In this document: positions 26,412-35,412 of the stretch, one piece after another
Layout of the letters: the number at the start of each line of letters is the position of its first letter
Position numbering within the stretch: the stretch's first letter is position 1
Assembly (NCBI RefSeq): GCF_009909195.1
Contig: NZ_JAAAMU010000002.1
Span: 248,001-312,000, forward strand
Direction: 5' to 3'
Length of the DNA: 64,000 nt
From: Paenibacillus sacheonensis
GTDB taxonomy: Bacteria > Bacillota > Bacilli > Paenibacillales > Paenibacillaceae
The notes under the pieces: model-generated
The model's database searches: none
Told to the model about the DNA's origin: nothing
Seen by the model: the letters and a program-made list of their open reading frames with translations, nothing else
Translations under genes and position numbers: made by a program

Positions 26412-27215
26412 ATGATATCATTAGGCGTTAACTCGGTCTTGTTCAAGAACTACGATTTTGCCCAAGCGGCCCGCCTTATCGCGGCCTGCGGTTTCGACGG
26501 CGTCGAAATCTCCGCCATCCAAGGCATGTGCGAGCATTTGGATCTCGCCCGCTGGGAGGAGCAGAAGGAAGAACTGCAGGCGATCGCGAAGGAGCATGGC
26601 TTGAAATTTCTCTCCATGGAAGTCGCTTCGCTCGCCGACGAGCGTTTGATACCGGCCTTCCAAGCTGCCGCGGCGATCGGCATTCCGGTCATCAACGTCG
26701 GCCCCGGCGGCAAGTCGGGCGTCGAAGAAGATTTGGAGCGTTCGATCTCGGAGCTTGCCCGTTTGTCCGACATCGCGGCTTCGTACGGCGTGACGCTGTG
26801 CGTGAAAGCGCATGTCGGCAACGCGATTTACAATACGCCCACGACGCTTGCCGCGATGGATAAGATCGCATCGCCTGCGTTCGGCATCGACATGGATCCG
26901 AGCCACGTTCACCGCTCCGGCGAGAATGCGGAAGAAGCGCTGCCGGCCGTGCTCAGCCGCGTCAAGCATATCCATATTCGCGATTGCAAAGGCCGTGCGC
27001 AAGGTCCGGGACCGATCGAGCTTCAAGCGTGCGGACGCGGCGACATCGATCTGTTCGGCTACTGTGCCGCCATGGTGGAAGGCGGATACGACGGTCCCGT
27101 CGTGCTGGAAGTGATCGGCGCATCGCCGGAGCACGGCATCGAGCAAGTTACCGCCGTCGCGGCCGAGTCCTACGGTTACCTCAACGCCTGCCTCAAAAAA
27201 TTAGGAGCGCGCTAA
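26412..27215 (+). CDS. Sugar isomerase/epimerase (TIM barrel, AP endonuclease 2 fold)
   Basis: A 267-residue xylose-isomerase-like TIM barrel enzyme. Metal-binding strands are visible: FDGVEISAI, INVGPGGKSG, LCVKAHVGN, FGIDMDPSHVHRSG, VKHIHIRDCKG and VVLEVIGASPEHG. AGGAGG at 26397-26402 lies 9 bases before the ATG. It sits 22 bases ahead of the first sulfatase-like gene. Together with the dehydrogenases it suggests oxidation and isomerisation of a ketose or inositol-like intermediate. Confidence 0.9.
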   Translation: MISLGVNSVLFKNYDFAQAARLIAACGFDGVEISAIQGMCEHLDLARWEEQKEELQAIAKEHGLKFLSMEVASLADERLIPAFQAAAAIGIPVINVGPGGKSGVEEDLERSISELARLSDIAASYGVTLCVKAHVGNAIYNTPTTLAAMDKIASPAFGIDMDPSHVHRSGENAEEALPAVLSRVKHIHIRDCKGRAQGPGPIELQACGRGDIDLFGYCAAMVEGGYDGPVVLEVIGASPEHGIEQVTAVAAESYGYLNACLKKLGAR

Positions 27216-27237
27216 TCGCCGCCAAGGAGGAACTTCC

Positions 27238-28677
27238 ATGTCCGCCAAAAAACCGAATTTGATTTTGTTCGGCATCGACAGCCTGCGCCGCGACCATATG
27301 AGCGGTTACGGCTACGGCAAGCTGACGACGCCTTATATCGATCGACTCGCCTCCGAAGGCGTGCTGTTCGAACAGCATTTCAGCCCGAGCATTCCGACGA
27401 CGCCCGCGTACGCGTCCATGCTGACCGGCCATGACGTGTTCGGAACCGATGTCGTGGCGCTGCGCCACGAAGGTCCGCTCGGCAGCCACGTGAAGACGCT
27501 GCCCGAAGTGCTCGAGGAAAACGGCTATAACACGACTTGCGTGGGCTTCACGGGCAACCCGTCGTCCCGCGGCTTCCAGACGTATCTGAATTTCGAATCG
27601 TGGCTGCCGGACGAGAAGACGGGCAGAACGCCGAAAGCGGAGAATTTGAACGACGTTGCCGTTCCCGAGCTGGAGAGGCTCGCCGCGGACGATAAGCCGT
27701 TCTTCCTGTTCCTGCGCCATATGGACCCGCATTCGCCGTACTTGCCTCCGCAGCCTTTCGACCGGATGTTCTACGGCAAGGACGAGAAGGATCCGTCCAA
27801 TACATCGATGGAGCCGGTCTATAATTTCAGGCCGTTCGGCGATTTCTTGAAGTCCTGGATCGGGGAAGAAGTAACCGACCAAGAATACGTGACCGCGCAG
27901 TACGACGGCTCCGTGGCGTATATGGACATCTGCATGCAGACGATCTTCACCAAGCTGGCGGACATGGGCATCGAGGACGAGACGCTGATCGTCATCACGG
28001 CGGATCACGGCGAGACGCTCTACGAGCATGATTGCTTCTTCGATCACCACGGCCTGTACGACAATACGCTCGTCGTGCCGCTGATCTTCAAATTCCCGGG
28101 CCGCGTCCCTGCCGGCAAGCGCGTCGAGAGCGTCAGCGTCATCGCCGACATCATGCCGACCGTGCTCAGCCTGCTGGATATCGACAACGGCCAATCGTTC
28201 GACGGACGCAATCTGGTGCCGTTCATGAACGGTCAATCCCAACCGTCGGATGAGAAGACCGAGCTGTACATCACGGAATGCACCTGGATGCGCAAGCATG
28301 GCTGGCGCACGCCGGAGTGGAAGCTCATCGTCGCGCTGGAGCCGGATTTCCACGGCAAGCCGGAGATCGAGCTGTACAACTTGATCCGCGATCCGGAAGA
28401 GAACGTCAACTTGGCCGAGCAAGAGCCGGGCGTCGTGGAATTGCTGCGCGGCCGCATGCTGGACTACATCGCCAAGCGCGAAGGCCAAGTGAACCGGACG
28501 AATCCGATCTATACGAACACGAACTGGAACGGCCAGAACCGATTCTTCGAATCGTCGGAGGATGCTTATAATTCGCTTTATATCGGTTCCATCGTCAACG
28601 CCCGCTCGCTGCAGGCGAAGGACAAAGCGAAGGAGCAGGAAGCGGAGCAAGAGAAAGAAACGGTCGGCAATGATTAG
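27238..28677 (+). CDS. Sulfatase-superfamily hydrolase with Thr at the formylglycine site
   Basis: A 479-residue alkaline-phosphatase-superfamily protein. LILFGIDSLRRD (metal Asp14), HMDPHSPYLPP and VITADHGETLYEHD with HHGLYD are typical sulfatase segments. The sequence that should read C/S-x-P-x-R is T54-T-P-A-Y58, so neither the formylglycine precursor nor the Arg is present. Thr is the nucleophile in related phosphodiesterases and phosphoethanolamine transferases. The protein may cleave or transfer a phosphate-type group instead of a sulfate. Its stop overlaps the next gene by 8 bases. Confidence 0.87.
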   Translation: MSAKKPNLILFGIDSLRRDHMSGYGYGKLTTPYIDRLASEGVLFEQHFSPSIPTTPAYASMLTGHDVFGTDVVALRHEGPLGSHVKTLPEVLEENGYNTTCVGFTGNPSSRGFQTYLNFESWLPDEKTGRTPKAENLNDVAVPELERLAADDKPFFLFLRHMDPHSPYLPPQPFDRMFYGKDEKDPSNTSMEPVYNFRPFGDFLKSWIGEEVTDQEYVTAQYDGSVAYMDICMQTIFTKLADMGIEDETLIVITADHGETLYEHDCFFDHHGLYDNTLVVPLIFKFPGRVPAGKRVESVSVIADIMPTVLSLLDIDNGQSFDGRNLVPFMNGQSQPSDEKTELYITECTWMRKHGWRTPEWKLIVALEPDFHGKPEIELYNLIRDPEENVNLAEQEPGVVELLRGRMLDYIAKREGQVNRTNPIYTNTNWNGQNRFFESSEDAYNSLYIGSIVNARSLQAKDKAKEQEAEQEKETVGND

Positions 28678-29668
28678 GGTTGCGGTCGTCGGCGTCAACA
28701 ATATCGGCAAGATTCACTGCCTGGCTTATAAACGCAATCCCGACACGGAGCTTGTCGCGGTATGCGATCTGATGCCCGAGCGGGCGGAAGCGGCGGGGCG
28801 CCTGCACGGCGTCCCCGCTTACGCGGATCTGCGGGAGCTGCTGGCCAGCGAGAACGTCGATGCGGTCATCGTGGCGACGGCCGGCGTTGAGAAGGGCAGC
28901 CATCACTACGAGCCGGTCATGATCGCGCTGGAAGCGGGCAAGGCGGTATTCGTCGAGAAGCCGATCTCGAACAACATCGAGGAAGCGCGGCGGATGGTTG
29001 CGTTCGCGCGGGAGAAGAACCTTGTGCTTGCCTGCAACCTCAACCACAGGTTTACGCCTGCGGCGTACCGGGCGAAGGAGCTTGTCGACGGTGGCAAGCT
29101 CGGCGATCTGCTCTTCCTCAATATGCGGCTCACGATCCAGAATCCGCAGGAGGATACGGAATGGCTGCATATGCGCGCGCTGCATCCGCATTCCATTGAC
29201 GTCATGCGGTATTTCGCGGGCGACATCAAACGGGTGCAGGCGTTCATGACCAAAGGGCCCGGCCGTACGTCATGGTCGACGGTATCGGTTAACATGGAAT
29301 TCGCATCCGGCGCGGTCGGCCATCTGACCGGCAGCTACGATATGTCGATGCGTCATCCCATCGAATATTGCGAGGTCGCAGGACATCAAGGCCGGCTCGT
29401 CGTAGATAATGTATATGAGAACATGACGTATTATCCGCATCACTCCGACGAGCTTACGGTCGTGCGCAATTCGATCTTCGGAGGGATGAACGGGTTCGAC
29501 GATACGTTCGGGCAGCGGATCGGCAAATTTATCGAAGAGCTCAAAAACGGCGTGAAACCAGAAGAGATTACCGCATCGGGAGCGGACGCGCTGGCAGCCC
29601 AGGAAGTGATCGAGGCGGCCATTCAGTCGCATCGGTCCGGGGGAGCTCCGGTTACAGTCCCTTCGTAG
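28670..29668 (+). CDS. Gfo/Idh/MocA family oxidoreductase (third of cluster)
   Basis: A 332-residue dehydrogenase that starts at ATG 28670 inside the end of the sulfatase-like gene (8-base overlap), so the two are translationally coupled. It shows VAVVGVNNIGKIHCLAY, FVEKPISNNIEEARR and CNLNHRFTPAAYRAKELVDGG. WLHMRALHPHSIDVMRYF and TGSYDMSMRHPIEY match the C-terminal domain. The APS kinase gene follows after 31 bases. Confidence 0.9.
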   Translation: MIRVAVVGVNNIGKIHCLAYKRNPDTELVAVCDLMPERAEAAGRLHGVPAYADLRELLASENVDAVIVATAGVEKGSHHYEPVMIALEAGKAVFVEKPISNNIEEARRMVAFAREKNLVLACNLNHRFTPAAYRAKELVDGGKLGDLLFLNMRLTIQNPQEDTEWLHMRALHPHSIDVMRYFAGDIKRVQAFMTKGPGRTSWSTVSVNMEFASGAVGHLTGSYDMSMRHPIEYCEVAGHQGRLVVDNVYENMTYYPHHSDELTVVRNSIFGGMNGFDDTFGQRIGKFIEELKNGVKPEEITASGADALAAQEVIEAAIQSHRSGGAPVTVPS

Positions 29669-29699
29669 GGATGCTGCGGGAGATGGAGGAGAAATCATA

Positions 29700-30260
29700 A
29701 TGAACAACAGTCAGGGCTCGGTACTTTGGTTCACCGGCTTGTCGGGCGCCGGCAAGACGACGACGGCGACTGCCGTCCTTCAGAAGCTGCGCGAGCGAGG
29801 GCGCCGCGTGGAACTTCTTGACGGCGACGAGCTGCGGACCGTCATCTGCAAAGGGCTCGGCTTCAGCATGGAAGACCGTTTCGAGAACGTGAGACGGATT
29901 GCCTATATCGCCAATCTGCTGTCACGCAACGGCGTCGACGTGCTGATCTCAGCCATTAGTCCGTACCGGGCAATGCGGGAATATGCGAAACAACAAATTC
30001 CGGGCTGCGTTGAAATTTTCGTCCATTGTCCGCTGCATGTATGCGAGATGAGGGATGTCAAAGGCTTGTACGCGAAAGCGCGATCCGGGGAGATCAAAAA
30101 TTTCACCGGCATCTCGGATCCGTACGAGGAACCGCTGCAGCCGGCGGTCACGCTGGATTCGGCCGCCGCTTCGCTTGAAGAGAACGTGCAGGCCGTCTTG
30201 ACGTACCTGGACCAGAAGATCCACCGCTTCCACCATATGCCCGGGAAGGATGCGATCTAG
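29700..30260 (+). CDS. cysC: Adenylylsulfate (APS) kinase
   Basis: A 186-residue P-loop kinase that converts APS to PAPS with ATP. Walker A is GLSGAGKTT (13-21). LDGDELR (40-46), FSMEDRFENVRR (55-66), ISPYRAMRE, CEMRDVKGLYAKARSGEIKNFTG and DPYEEPLQP follow in family order. There is no ATP sulfurylase or PAPS reductase in the window, which is unusual. It sits inside a sulfatase/sugar-oxidoreductase operon, with the next gene starting one base after its stop, suggesting it serves this pathway. An altered substrate is possible. Confidence 0.92.
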   Translation: MNNSQGSVLWFTGLSGAGKTTTATAVLQKLRERGRRVELLDGDELRTVICKGLGFSMEDRFENVRRIAYIANLLSRNGVDVLISAISPYRAMREYAKQQIPGCVEIFVHCPLHVCEMRDVKGLYAKARSGEIKNFTGISDPYEEPLQPAVTLDSAAASLEENVQAVLTYLDQKIHRFHHMPGKDAI

Positions 30261-30261
30261 G

Positions 30262-31686
30262 ATGAAAATCATTCTGATCTCGCTCGATACGCTCCGGGCA
30301 TCCAGGCTAAGCGGTTACGGATACGGGAAGCGGACCAGTCCGCATATGGACCAGATCGCGCGGGACGGCGTGCTGTTCGAGCGCGCCTACGCGGCGGACA
30401 TTCCGACGGAGGTAGCCCACACGGGCGTCTTCACGGGCAAAATCGGTCTCACCACGGGCGTCGTCTCCCACGGCTCCGATTTGACGAACCTGCCGAAATC
30501 GGTGGAATGGCTGCCGAACCTGCTGCGCAGCGCGGGGTTCACGACGGGAGCGGTCGACAATCTCTACCAGCTCAAGGAATGGTTCGCGCGCGGGTATAAC
30601 TATTACCTCAACACCGTCGGCGGCAACCGCTGGATCGACGGCAGCAAGATCAACGACATGGCGTTTCCCTGGATCGAACAGCATAAGGACGAATCGTTCT
30701 TCCTGTTCCTGCATTACTGGGATGCGCATACGCCGTATTTGCCGCCGGACTCGTACGTTCCCGAATTTTACGATGCGGCGAAAGATCCGTTCGACCCTGC
30801 GAACAAGAGCATGGAGCCGGCTTATAACCATACGGCGTATCCGTTCTTCAAGCACCATCATTACGATCTGGTCGGCCAGGTGACCGACACGGACTATTAC
30901 GATGCGCTTTACGATGCCGAGATTCGTTATTTGGACGATCGCTTGAAGGAGCTCGACGATCATTTGGCGAAGCTGGGCATCCAGGAAGAGACGCTTCTTG
31001 TGCTGTTCGGCGATCATGGCGAGAGCCTGACGGAGCATGACATTTACTGGGATCACTGCGGTCTATACGAGCCGACGGTCCATGTGCCGCTTATCCTGCG
31101 GTGGCCTGGGCGCCTGCCTGCCGGAAGAAGAGTACCGGGACTGGTTCAGCAGGCCGATATCCTGCCGACGCTGCTCGAAGCCGTCAGACGCGAAGCGCCG
31201 GATGGAATCGCGACCGGCAAGCTTGCCGATCCGGCAGGCTTGGATGGCCGAAGCTTATGGAAAGCGATCGAGGGTCGGGCCGACGGCACCCGGGAGACGC
31301 TTTACTTGAGCGAATGCGCCTGGCAGGCCGCGCGCGCCATACGGAACGATCGCTACAAGCTGATCGTCACGTACGATTCCGGTCCGTTCCGCAGACCGCC
31401 CCGCGAACTGTACGATCTGGCCTCGGATCCGCTCGAAACGGTCAACCTGGCCGAGTTGCGGCCGGATATCGCGGATGCGCTGGAAGGCCAATTGAACGCG
31501 TTCGTGGCGGAGAAGCTGGACGGCGATCCCGATCCGATGAAGGAGCAGCTGGCCCGCAGGGGCTTGCCGTTCCGCAGGCGCATCGAACAGATATTGAACG
31601 CTGCAGGACTCACGTGGGAGCAGTGGCAGCGCAATCCGGACCGCAAGATTTTCGACAAGGCCACATCGGATGTACAAAGTCATTAA
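30262..31686 (+). CDS. Second sulfatase-like hydrolase lacking the formylglycine motif
   Basis: A 474-residue alkaline-phosphatase-superfamily protein. MKIILISLDTLRASRLSGYG opens the metal site, LHYWDAHTPYLPP and VLFGDHGESLTEHD continue it. The motif position reads T49-E-V-A-H53, aligned with T54-TPAY of the first enzyme; both have Thr where Cys/Ser is expected. The start is ATG 30262, one base after the cysC stop (an ATG at 30250 overlaps cysC). It shares overall architecture with the enzyme at 27238, and gene order suggests successive steps. Confidence 0.86.
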   Translation: MKIILISLDTLRASRLSGYGYGKRTSPHMDQIARDGVLFERAYAADIPTEVAHTGVFTGKIGLTTGVVSHGSDLTNLPKSVEWLPNLLRSAGFTTGAVDNLYQLKEWFARGYNYYLNTVGGNRWIDGSKINDMAFPWIEQHKDESFFLFLHYWDAHTPYLPPDSYVPEFYDAAKDPFDPANKSMEPAYNHTAYPFFKHHHYDLVGQVTDTDYYDALYDAEIRYLDDRLKELDDHLAKLGIQEETLLVLFGDHGESLTEHDIYWDHCGLYEPTVHVPLILRWPGRLPAGRRVPGLVQQADILPTLLEAVRREAPDGIATGKLADPAGLDGRSLWKAIEGRADGTRETLYLSECAWQAARAIRNDRYKLIVTYDSGPFRRPPRELYDLASDPLETVNLAELRPDIADALEGQLNAFVAEKLDGDPDPMKEQLARRGLPFRRRIEQILNAAGLTWEQWQRNPDRKIFDKATSDVQSH

Positions 31687-31744
31687 CCGAAATTCGCGTT
31701 GGAGGCGGTACCGCTAGTCAGATTCAAATCAGGGGTGGACGCGC

Positions 31745-32626
31745 ATGAGAGACATTCTGACCAGCAACAATTACATGAAATCGGAATTTCCGTTCTGGAT
31801 TACCCGCACGAGCCAAGGCAACATCAACGAGCACGGCCATGAATTCGTGGAGCTGGTCTACGTCGTTCGAGGCAGCGGCTACCATCTGTTCCAAGGGTCG
31901 CGCTACGAGCTTCAAGCCGGCGACGTCTTCATCATCAACCCGGGGGAGACGCATGCGTACGAGGTGGAGCCGGGCGGTCAGATGGAGATCGTCAACTGCT
32001 TGTTCATGCCTTCGTTCATCCCGGACGCGCTGCTGGCCGAGCTGGAAATCACGGATTCGATGGATTACTTCTACGTGCATCCTTTCCTGACGCATGACAT
32101 GCGGTTCAATCACCATTTGAATCTGCATGGACAGGACGCATCGCATGTGCTGACGCTGCTCGAGAGCATGATTCGCGAGATCAATGTCCGCCCGTCCGGG
32201 CATAAGACGATTATTCGGCTGCAGCTCATCGAGCTGCTCATCCTGCTCTCGCGTTACTACACGCTCATGCAGCAGCAGCGTTCGCATCCTTCGCCGCGGC
32301 AGTTGGACCGCGAGCTGACGGCTAGGCGGATTTACGGCTACCTGGAGCGGAATTACGAGAAGAAGATCACGCTGCAATCGTTGTCGACGCTGTTCAACTC
32401 CAGCATCCGGCAGCTCAATCGCCTCATGCGCGAAGAATACGACCGCAGCGTCTTCGAGGCGCTCCACGAAGTGCGCATCGAGCGGGCGAAGCATCTGCTG
32501 CTGGAGACGGACGAGAAGGTGATCGTCGTGGCCACGATGGTCGGTTACGAGGATCAGTCGTTCTTCAATCGCCTGTTCGTGCGCCATGTCGGGTGCTCGC
32601 CCAGCCAATTCCGTTCAACGGGCTAA
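31745..32626 (+). CDS. AraC family transcriptional regulator
   Basis: A 293-residue regulator. Residues 25-100 form a cupin sensor (HEFVELVYVVRGSGYHLFQG, AGDVFIINPGETHAYEV), and residues 195-290 hold two HTH motifs ending SFFNRLFVRHVGCSPSQFR. Such cupin-AraC proteins usually bind a sugar or its derivative. It is embedded between the second and third sulfatase genes and is the obvious controller of the 24-34 kb cluster. Confidence 0.92.
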   Translation: MRDILTSNNYMKSEFPFWITRTSQGNINEHGHEFVELVYVVRGSGYHLFQGSRYELQAGDVFIINPGETHAYEVEPGGQMEIVNCLFMPSFIPDALLAELEITDSMDYFYVHPFLTHDMRFNHHLNLHGQDASHVLTLLESMIREINVRPSGHKTIIRLQLIELLILLSRYYTLMQQQRSHPSPRQLDRELTARRIYGYLERNYEKKITLQSLSTLFNSSIRQLNRLMREEYDRSVFEALHEVRIERAKHLLLETDEKVIVVATMVGYEDQSFFNRLFVRHVGCSPSQFRSTG

Positions 32627-32645
32627 AGAAAGGGGACCTGTGTCA

Positions 32646-34076
32646 GTGAGCGATCGAAAGCCCAATATCCTGCTCATCACCGCCGATCAGCTGCGCTACG
32701 ACTGTATCGGCAGCAGCGGCAAATATCCCGTGCATACGCCTCATCTGGACCGGCTTGCGGAACAAGGTTTCTTGTTCTCGCAAGCCTATTCTCATATTCC
32801 GGTCTGCTGTCCGGCAAGGCAGTCGCTGCTGCACGGCCAGCGGCCGGAGACGTTCGGGGCGCTGTGGAATTATAACGCGTTCCTGCCGGTCGGTTACCTG
32901 ACGCCGGACAAGTACACATGGACGACGGAGCTCGCGCAGCATGGTTACAAATCCGCCTTCCTCGGCAAATGGGGCGTTAATCCGGAGCATGACCCGACCG
33001 CATTCGGCTTCGAATCGTATATCGGCGAAGGAGACTATTCGGCATTCCGGAAGAGCCGTTACCCGGAGGTCGCGTATACGAACGGCTTCATGGGCGAGAG
33101 GAATCCGATACCGGTGGAAGATTCGGAGACGCATTGGTTTGCCGCGCGCGCGATCGAGTCGATGGAGAAGCTGAATGCCGGCGGGGGACCTTGGCATATG
33201 GCGCTGCATTTCTCGGAGCCGCATCTGCCGTGCCGGCCGGCGGGACGCTTCGCGGATATGTACGATCCTGCGGAAGTCCCGGAATGGGACGGCTTCCGCG
33301 AGACGTTCCGGAACAAGCCGTATATCCAGCAGCAGCAGCTGTACAGCTGGGGCATTCAGGACTACGGGTGGAAGGACTGGGCGCCTGTCGTCGCCCGCTA
33401 CTACGGCATCATCAGCCAGCTGGACGAAGCGATCGGCCGGGTGCTGGAAGCGCTGGAGAGGACCGGAGCCGCAGCGGATACGGTCGTTATCTTCACGGCG
33501 GACCATGGCGATATGTGCGGCTCCCATCGGATGATGGATAAGCACTATATTCTCTACGACGATGTGGTGCATGTGCCGCTCATGATTCGATTGCCGGAGC
33601 ATATGCGGAAGGCAGCTGGCGCGGTATCCTCGCAAATGGTCTACAATTTGCTGGATATGGGTCCGACCGTCCTTGAACTGGCCGGGATCGAAGCCAATGC
33701 AGATCGGTTTCACGGAAAGTCGCTGCTTCCGCTGCTTGACGGCGCTGCGAAGACTCCGGATGACGAAGCGGAGTGGCGCGATTCTGTCGTTGCTTCGTAC
33801 AACGGCCAGCAATTCGGCTTGTTCACGCAGCGCATGATTCGCACGTCGGCTTGGAAATACGTGTGGAATCTAACGGATCTGGACGAGCTGTACGATATGG
33901 AGAACGATCCTGCCGAGCTGGACAATTTGATCGGACAGCCGGAGCACGCGGAACGAACGAAAGAGCTTCGCAAGCGATTATATGCGCAATTACGGCAGGA
34001 TAGGGACCCGGCAGTAGCGAACGAATGGACGAAGCGCCAGCTGCTGGCAGGCGGCATAAGCGATACGCGGCTGTAA
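32646..34076 (+). CDS. Sulfatase with intact formylglycine motif
   Basis: A 476-residue type I sulfatase. NILLITADQLRYD provides the first metal Asp, and the motif C54-C-P-A-R58 carries the Cys that would be converted to formylglycine, with LLHGQRPETFG after it. ALHFSEPHLPCRPAG and FTADHGDMCGSHRMMDKH are further sulfatase landmarks. GTG 32646 is 10 bases after AAAGGGG and preferred over GTG 32640. Cytoplasmic: no signal peptide, so its substrate must be taken up first. Substrate probably a sulfated sugar. Confidence 0.92.
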   Translation: MSDRKPNILLITADQLRYDCIGSSGKYPVHTPHLDRLAEQGFLFSQAYSHIPVCCPARQSLLHGQRPETFGALWNYNAFLPVGYLTPDKYTWTTELAQHGYKSAFLGKWGVNPEHDPTAFGFESYIGEGDYSAFRKSRYPEVAYTNGFMGERNPIPVEDSETHWFAARAIESMEKLNAGGGPWHMALHFSEPHLPCRPAGRFADMYDPAEVPEWDGFRETFRNKPYIQQQQLYSWGIQDYGWKDWAPVVARYYGIISQLDEAIGRVLEALERTGAAADTVVIFTADHGDMCGSHRMMDKHYILYDDVVHVPLMIRLPEHMRKAAGAVSSQMVYNLLDMGPTVLELAGIEANADRFHGKSLLPLLDGAAKTPDDEAEWRDSVVASYNGQQFGLFTQRMIRTSAWKYVWNLTDLDELYDMENDPAELDNLIGQPEHAERTKELRKRLYAQLRQDRDPAVANEWTKRQLLAGGISDTRL

Positions 34077-34172
34077 GGCGAAAGGGCCTGAACGGTCGAC
34101 GCTGCGCGATCCGCCGCCATTTGCTGGCGAAGCCGAGTCGCACGACGCGAACGCAATTCTTTATGCATGAAG

Positions 34173-34197
34173 GCCGCCTTGAACAGGCGGCTTTTTT
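34173..34197 (+). terminator. Rho-independent terminator of the sulfatase cluster
   Basis: GCCGCCT / TGAAC / AGGCGGC followed by TTTTTT. Confidence 0.88.
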
Positions 34198-34260
34198 ACA
34201 TGGTGAGGGGGCACTGCGAATCCGCGGATTGGACATCACGTCTAGCTTTTTCCAAACGTT

Positions 34261-34299
34261 GCTTATATAATGAACTGGCATATGTTAGCTTATATAACA
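34261..34299 (+). promoter_or_regulatory. Direct repeat GCTTATATAA ahead of the nickel permease
   Basis: Two identical 10-base copies GCTTATATAA lie at 34261-34270 and 34288-34297, 27 bases apart. The second is bracketed by TGTTA and TAACA (34283-34299). TATAAT at 34266-34271 and TATAAC at 34293-34298 are possible -10 elements. Candidate metal-regulator operator. Confidence 0.4.
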
Positions 34300-34318
34300 C
34301 GGAAAGTAGGGGACTGCC

Positions 34319-35344
34319 ATGCTCAGACAGCTGTGGACAAGCAGGAAATCTTGGTCGGGATATGTAATCGTCGTGCTCCTCCTTCACGTACTGGGCTTAA
34401 TCGGCCTTATTGCCGCTGCCAGGAACGACATGGCCTTCTGGAGCTTGGGCGTGCTGGCGTATACGCTTGGCATGCGGCATGCCTTCGACGTGGACCATAT
34501 CGCAGCCATCGACAATACGGTGCGCAAGCTCGTGCAGCAGAAGCGCAGTCCGCTCGGCGTCGGTTTCTATTTCTCGCTCGGCCATTCTTCCGTCGTCTTT
34601 CTGATGGTGCTCGCCATCGCCTGCTCCGTGAAATGGATCCAAACCGAGATGCCCGCGCTGCAGGAAACCGGCAGTCTGATCGGCACTTCGGTATCCGGCG
34701 TCTTTTTGATCTTGATCGGCATCTTGAATTTGATCATTCTCGTCAATCTGTTCCAAATCTTCCGACGGATGCGGGCAGGAGGGCACAGCGACGAAGAGCT
34801 GGATCGGCTGCTGGAAGCGAGAGGCTTGTTCGCGCGCTTGTTCAAGCCGTTGTTCCGCTTCATCAATCGCAGCTGGCACGTGTATCCGCTCGGCTTCCTC
34901 TTCGGGCTCGGATTCGACACGGCAACGGAGGTCGGGCTTCTCGCGCTGTCCGCCGGAGCCGCGAAGAGCTCGGTATCGGTTCTCGGCATTCTCTCGCTGC
35001 CGCTCCTGTTCGCCGCAGGCATGAGCTTGCTCGATACGGCCGATGGCATGTTCATGACGAAGGCCTACCGATGGGCGTTCCATACGCCGCTCCGGAAAAT
35101 GTATTATAACGTCACCGTCACGACGGTGTCCGTCGTCTCCGCGCTGCTGATCGGCGCCGTGGAACTGATCCAGATCATGTCCGAGCGGCTGCATTGGACA
35201 GGGCCAGCCATTCAGTGGGTGAACGGGGTAGAGCTGGGAGATCTCGGGTATATTCTCGTCGGCTTGTTCGTTGCCGCATGGTTGATCTCGTTCTTAATCT
35301 GGAAGACGATGAAAATCGACGAACGGACCGAATTATCCGGTTGA
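34319..35344 (+). CDS. Nickel/cobalt permease of the NiCoT family
   Basis: A 341-residue inner-membrane transporter with about eight helices. The NiCoT signature RHAFDVDHIAAIDNT is complete (HX4DH), followed by LGHSSVVFL and GLGFDTATEVGLL, the three family metal motifs. It takes up Ni or Co for urease, hydrogenase or corrin enzymes; arginase in this window produces urea, which would make Ni-dependent urease useful. Specificity between the metals is not visible. Confidence 0.93.
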   Translation: MLRQLWTSRKSWSGYVIVVLLLHVLGLIGLIAAARNDMAFWSLGVLAYTLGMRHAFDVDHIAAIDNTVRKLVQQKRSPLGVGFYFSLGHSSVVFLMVLAIACSVKWIQTEMPALQETGSLIGTSVSGVFLILIGILNLIILVNLFQIFRRMRAGGHSDEELDRLLEARGLFARLFKPLFRFINRSWHVYPLGFLFGLGFDTATEVGLLALSAGAAKSSVSVLGILSLPLLFAAGMSLLDTADGMFMTKAYRWAFHTPLRKMYYNVTVTTVSVVSALLIGAVELIQIMSERLHWTGPAIQWVNGVELGDLGYILVGLFVAAWLISFLIWKTMKIDERTELSG

Positions 35345-35357
35345 CGGAGGCTCATGC

Positions 35358-35386
35358 TTGGCACGCGGGGGTGCGCTTGCTATAAT
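35358..35386 (+). promoter_or_regulatory. Strong sigma-A promoter of the yqkE-like gene
   Basis: TTGGCA at 35358-35363, a 17-base spacer, then TATAAT at 35381-35386 with the extended -10 TGC in front. Confidence 0.8.
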
Positions 35387-35412
35387 GATGACATTCTAAT
35401 CGAGGTGATCGT

